64,000 bases of DNA from Pterobdella sp. o SKG-2022 (lineage: Eukaryota; Annelida; Clitellata; Hirudinida; Piscicolidae), in assembly GCA_964035795.1 (NCBI GenBank), contig OZ038323.1:2128744-2192743 (forward strand), in the 5' to 3' direction. A program made the translations under genes and the position numbers. Shown here in pieces: positions 47,289 to 64,000 of this stretch. The notes below the pieces were generated by a model. That model saw nothing but the letters and a program-made list of their open reading frames with translations, was not told where the DNA came from and did no database searches. The stretch's first letter is position 1. Each line of letters begins with the position of its first letter.

Positions 47289-48979
47289 AGATATCTTAAT
47301 GTACTTCTGAACAATATTCAAAAATTTTTAATTTCGATTTAAAAGAGAATTTTATTACATTTATTAAGCAAAAACAGTTATAATTTTTGATAAGTTTAGT
47401 TTTTGAATGTTTTAAGATAATGCTAAACTTCTCGAAAATTATAGCTGTTTTTGCTTTAGGAATGTACTGTTTCCTGTTTTTGAAATTGTTAAAACGAACA
47501 TTTACAAAACAGTGAGTGATTCGTCTTTCGTTTGGTGCCACCACTGCGCTATCAACAAGGACAACGTTGTGATTGGTGGAAGAAAGGAAGAAGATTATCC
47601 TATGAGCGTTCAGAACCAACCAGAAATTGTGAAAACCTCGTAATATGATTGGCTGAAATCATTCGCTCAGTTGTTTTTAGCCAATTGGGAATCAGAAACT
47701 CGGAGCAGTATGAGGCTTATAATGAAGAAATTTTGAAAGTTGATGAATTAAAAGCATATATTTTGAAGCATTTATCTACTAAATATTAATGGCTAGATAT
47801 ATATTTTTAAAGATTTTTTTGGGTGTTTCTAAGTTACATTGGGGATCAAATCAGATAAAAGCCACAAGTTTTTAACGATATTACTTACTCCAGTATAGAC
47901 TGGTATTATTCAAATTTTTTCCATATTTTTTTATATACTTGAAATTCATCTGAAAACCGTTTTTAACTTTTTTTAATTCTTGCAACGCCTCATTCATCAT
48001 AACTTATGATACTCATTTGAATCAGTTTCCTGTAGCATATATGCCACCGTGGTTTTGACTTGTTTAGAGTAGCATTTAGATCATTCATTTGAATATTTCT
48101 AAACTCTTTTTGAGAAATTACCTGCATTTGTTTATAACACATAACCACGTATATTTATTTTATACTTTATGTGTTATACATTATTTTAAAGCTTCTTTTC
48201 AACTATCATAATTCCAGCGTTATATTTATAGCATAGTCTACTTGATGTATATTTTCAGCACAAATTCTGTTATTCTATGGAACTCTTCTAAGACTAGAAA
48301 CGTTGTATTGCAAATATTCTGTTCAAACTCATAATCTCTAAATGTGTGCTCACTGAAGAGTTGAACGCCGAATATTTTAGTAAGCATTATAATGTTTTGG
48401 TGCTTAACTATTAGACTACTATCTGTAATCGCGCTGTCACCCCATAGTTCTCTTAGGCGTTGTACATTTGTGAAGCTGTAAGATTAGGTACAATAAACAG
48501 TAAATTCTCTTTTATTTTATTAAAAACTGTAGAAATAGCTTAGAGAAGGATAAAAAACGCCTTGAAGCTTCGATAATACAATGCAGGCGTGAACTGAATA
48601 TAATACAAACATGATGCATAAATAGATGATGGTTTGAATCACAAGCAAATCTGGAAGCAACTAAGTACAAAACAATGGGAGATATACGATCAACTTAAAT
48701 ATTAACATTATTATACGTTAGACTGCTACAAGCCCCAGCTGCGATGGGCAAAGCATTTCGTTAATCACTAGCAAAAACATCGTTTAAAAAACATCAATTC
48801 AACCAAATAACCCACTACATCTTACCACATCACCCCCTTCACCAAACTATCCTACCACACTTGACTACACCACTCTTCCCAACTTCCTTCTTAAACCAGC
48901 CTCCTTCACCACATCAAAAGTCATCACCATACCCCTTCACACAGCAAGGTCTCTTCACAACCTCTCCCACAGCGGCTCC
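47289..48979. other. Convergent intergenic region between MFSD4-like and FLII
   Basis: 1.7 kb, AT-rich, without a supported exon. It holds a hairpin at 47366-47456. A TTTATTTTATT near 48510 would be AATAAA on the - strand for FLII, though about 460 bp past the stop. Confidence 0.5.
47366..47456. repeat. Inverted repeat, 34-bp arms, 23-nt loop
   Basis: 47366-47399 (aagcaaaaacagttataatt and onward) and 47423-47456 are reverse complements with about four mismatches. It lies 78 bp beyond the proposed MFSD4 stop codon, so it may be part of the 3' UTR or a small inverted-repeat element. Confidence 0.8.

Positions 48980-64000
<15,021 letters not shown>

Noticed and set aside
47296..47619. 107-codon frame on the - strand
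   Set aside because: Crosses the 34-bp hairpin, low complexity, no recognisable family or splice context.

Overview
The window is nuclear DNA of an animal. The genes are dense in spliceosomal introns (GT-AG, phase-consistent throughout), and the host genes are conserved metazoan ones: Bicaudal-C, Numb, GDAP2, WDR26, MFSD4-like and Flightless-1. The DNA is AT-rich and full of microsatellites, with non-LTR retrotransposons, a Tc1-like transposon and tRNA-derived SINEs. I cannot fix the species. An AT-rich invertebrate fits (a lophotrochozoan such as a leech is one guess, not shown).

Layout from left to right. (1) 1-10217, + strand: the 3' two-thirds of a Bicaudal-C gene (end of a KH domain, KH-like domain, Asn-rich linker, SAM domain). 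Its first visible intron carries a decayed 1.2-kb Tc1-like transposon, and another intron carries a 350-bp (GT)n tract. (2) 11464-12402, - strand: a doubtful two-exon TPR-like reading frame. (3) 12649-18246, - strand: a complete 11-exon Numb gene of 434 codons. (4) 18958-20862, + strand: a complete 4-exon GDAP2 gene of 497 codons, divergent from Numb. (5) 21416-29702, - strand: a complete 15-exon WDR26 gene of 651 codons. Its introns hold SINEs, a minisatellite and a 58-bp-arm hairpin. (6) 31423-47288, + strand: a 12-exon MFSD4-type transporter of 560 codons. Its 9.2-kb second intron holds two degenerate LINEs, both antisense to the gene. (7) 48980-64000, - strand: 33 exons of Flightless-1 (1209 codons visible; the first LRRs lie beyond the right edge). 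A third LINE sits antisense in its intron 30.

The recognised host genes alternate strictly in strand (+,-,+,-,+,-), giving head-to-head pairs (Numb/GDAP2, WDR26/MFSD4) and tail-to-tail pairs (BicC/Numb, GDAP2/WDR26, MFSD4/FLII). They share no single pathway. BicC is an mRNA regulator, Numb an endocytic cell-fate determinant, WDR26 a CTLH E3-ligase adaptor and FLII an actin regulator. I found no CRISPR array, operon, viral gene or defence-like system. The unusual content is repeat biology: a tRNA-Ile-like SINE family, splice acceptors built from CA/CCA microsatellites, and a LINE with four PHD-like zinc fingers upstream of its endonuclease. All gene models were assembled by hand from reading frame, splice dinucleotides, phase and recalled family sequence. 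No alignment or transcript evidence was available.
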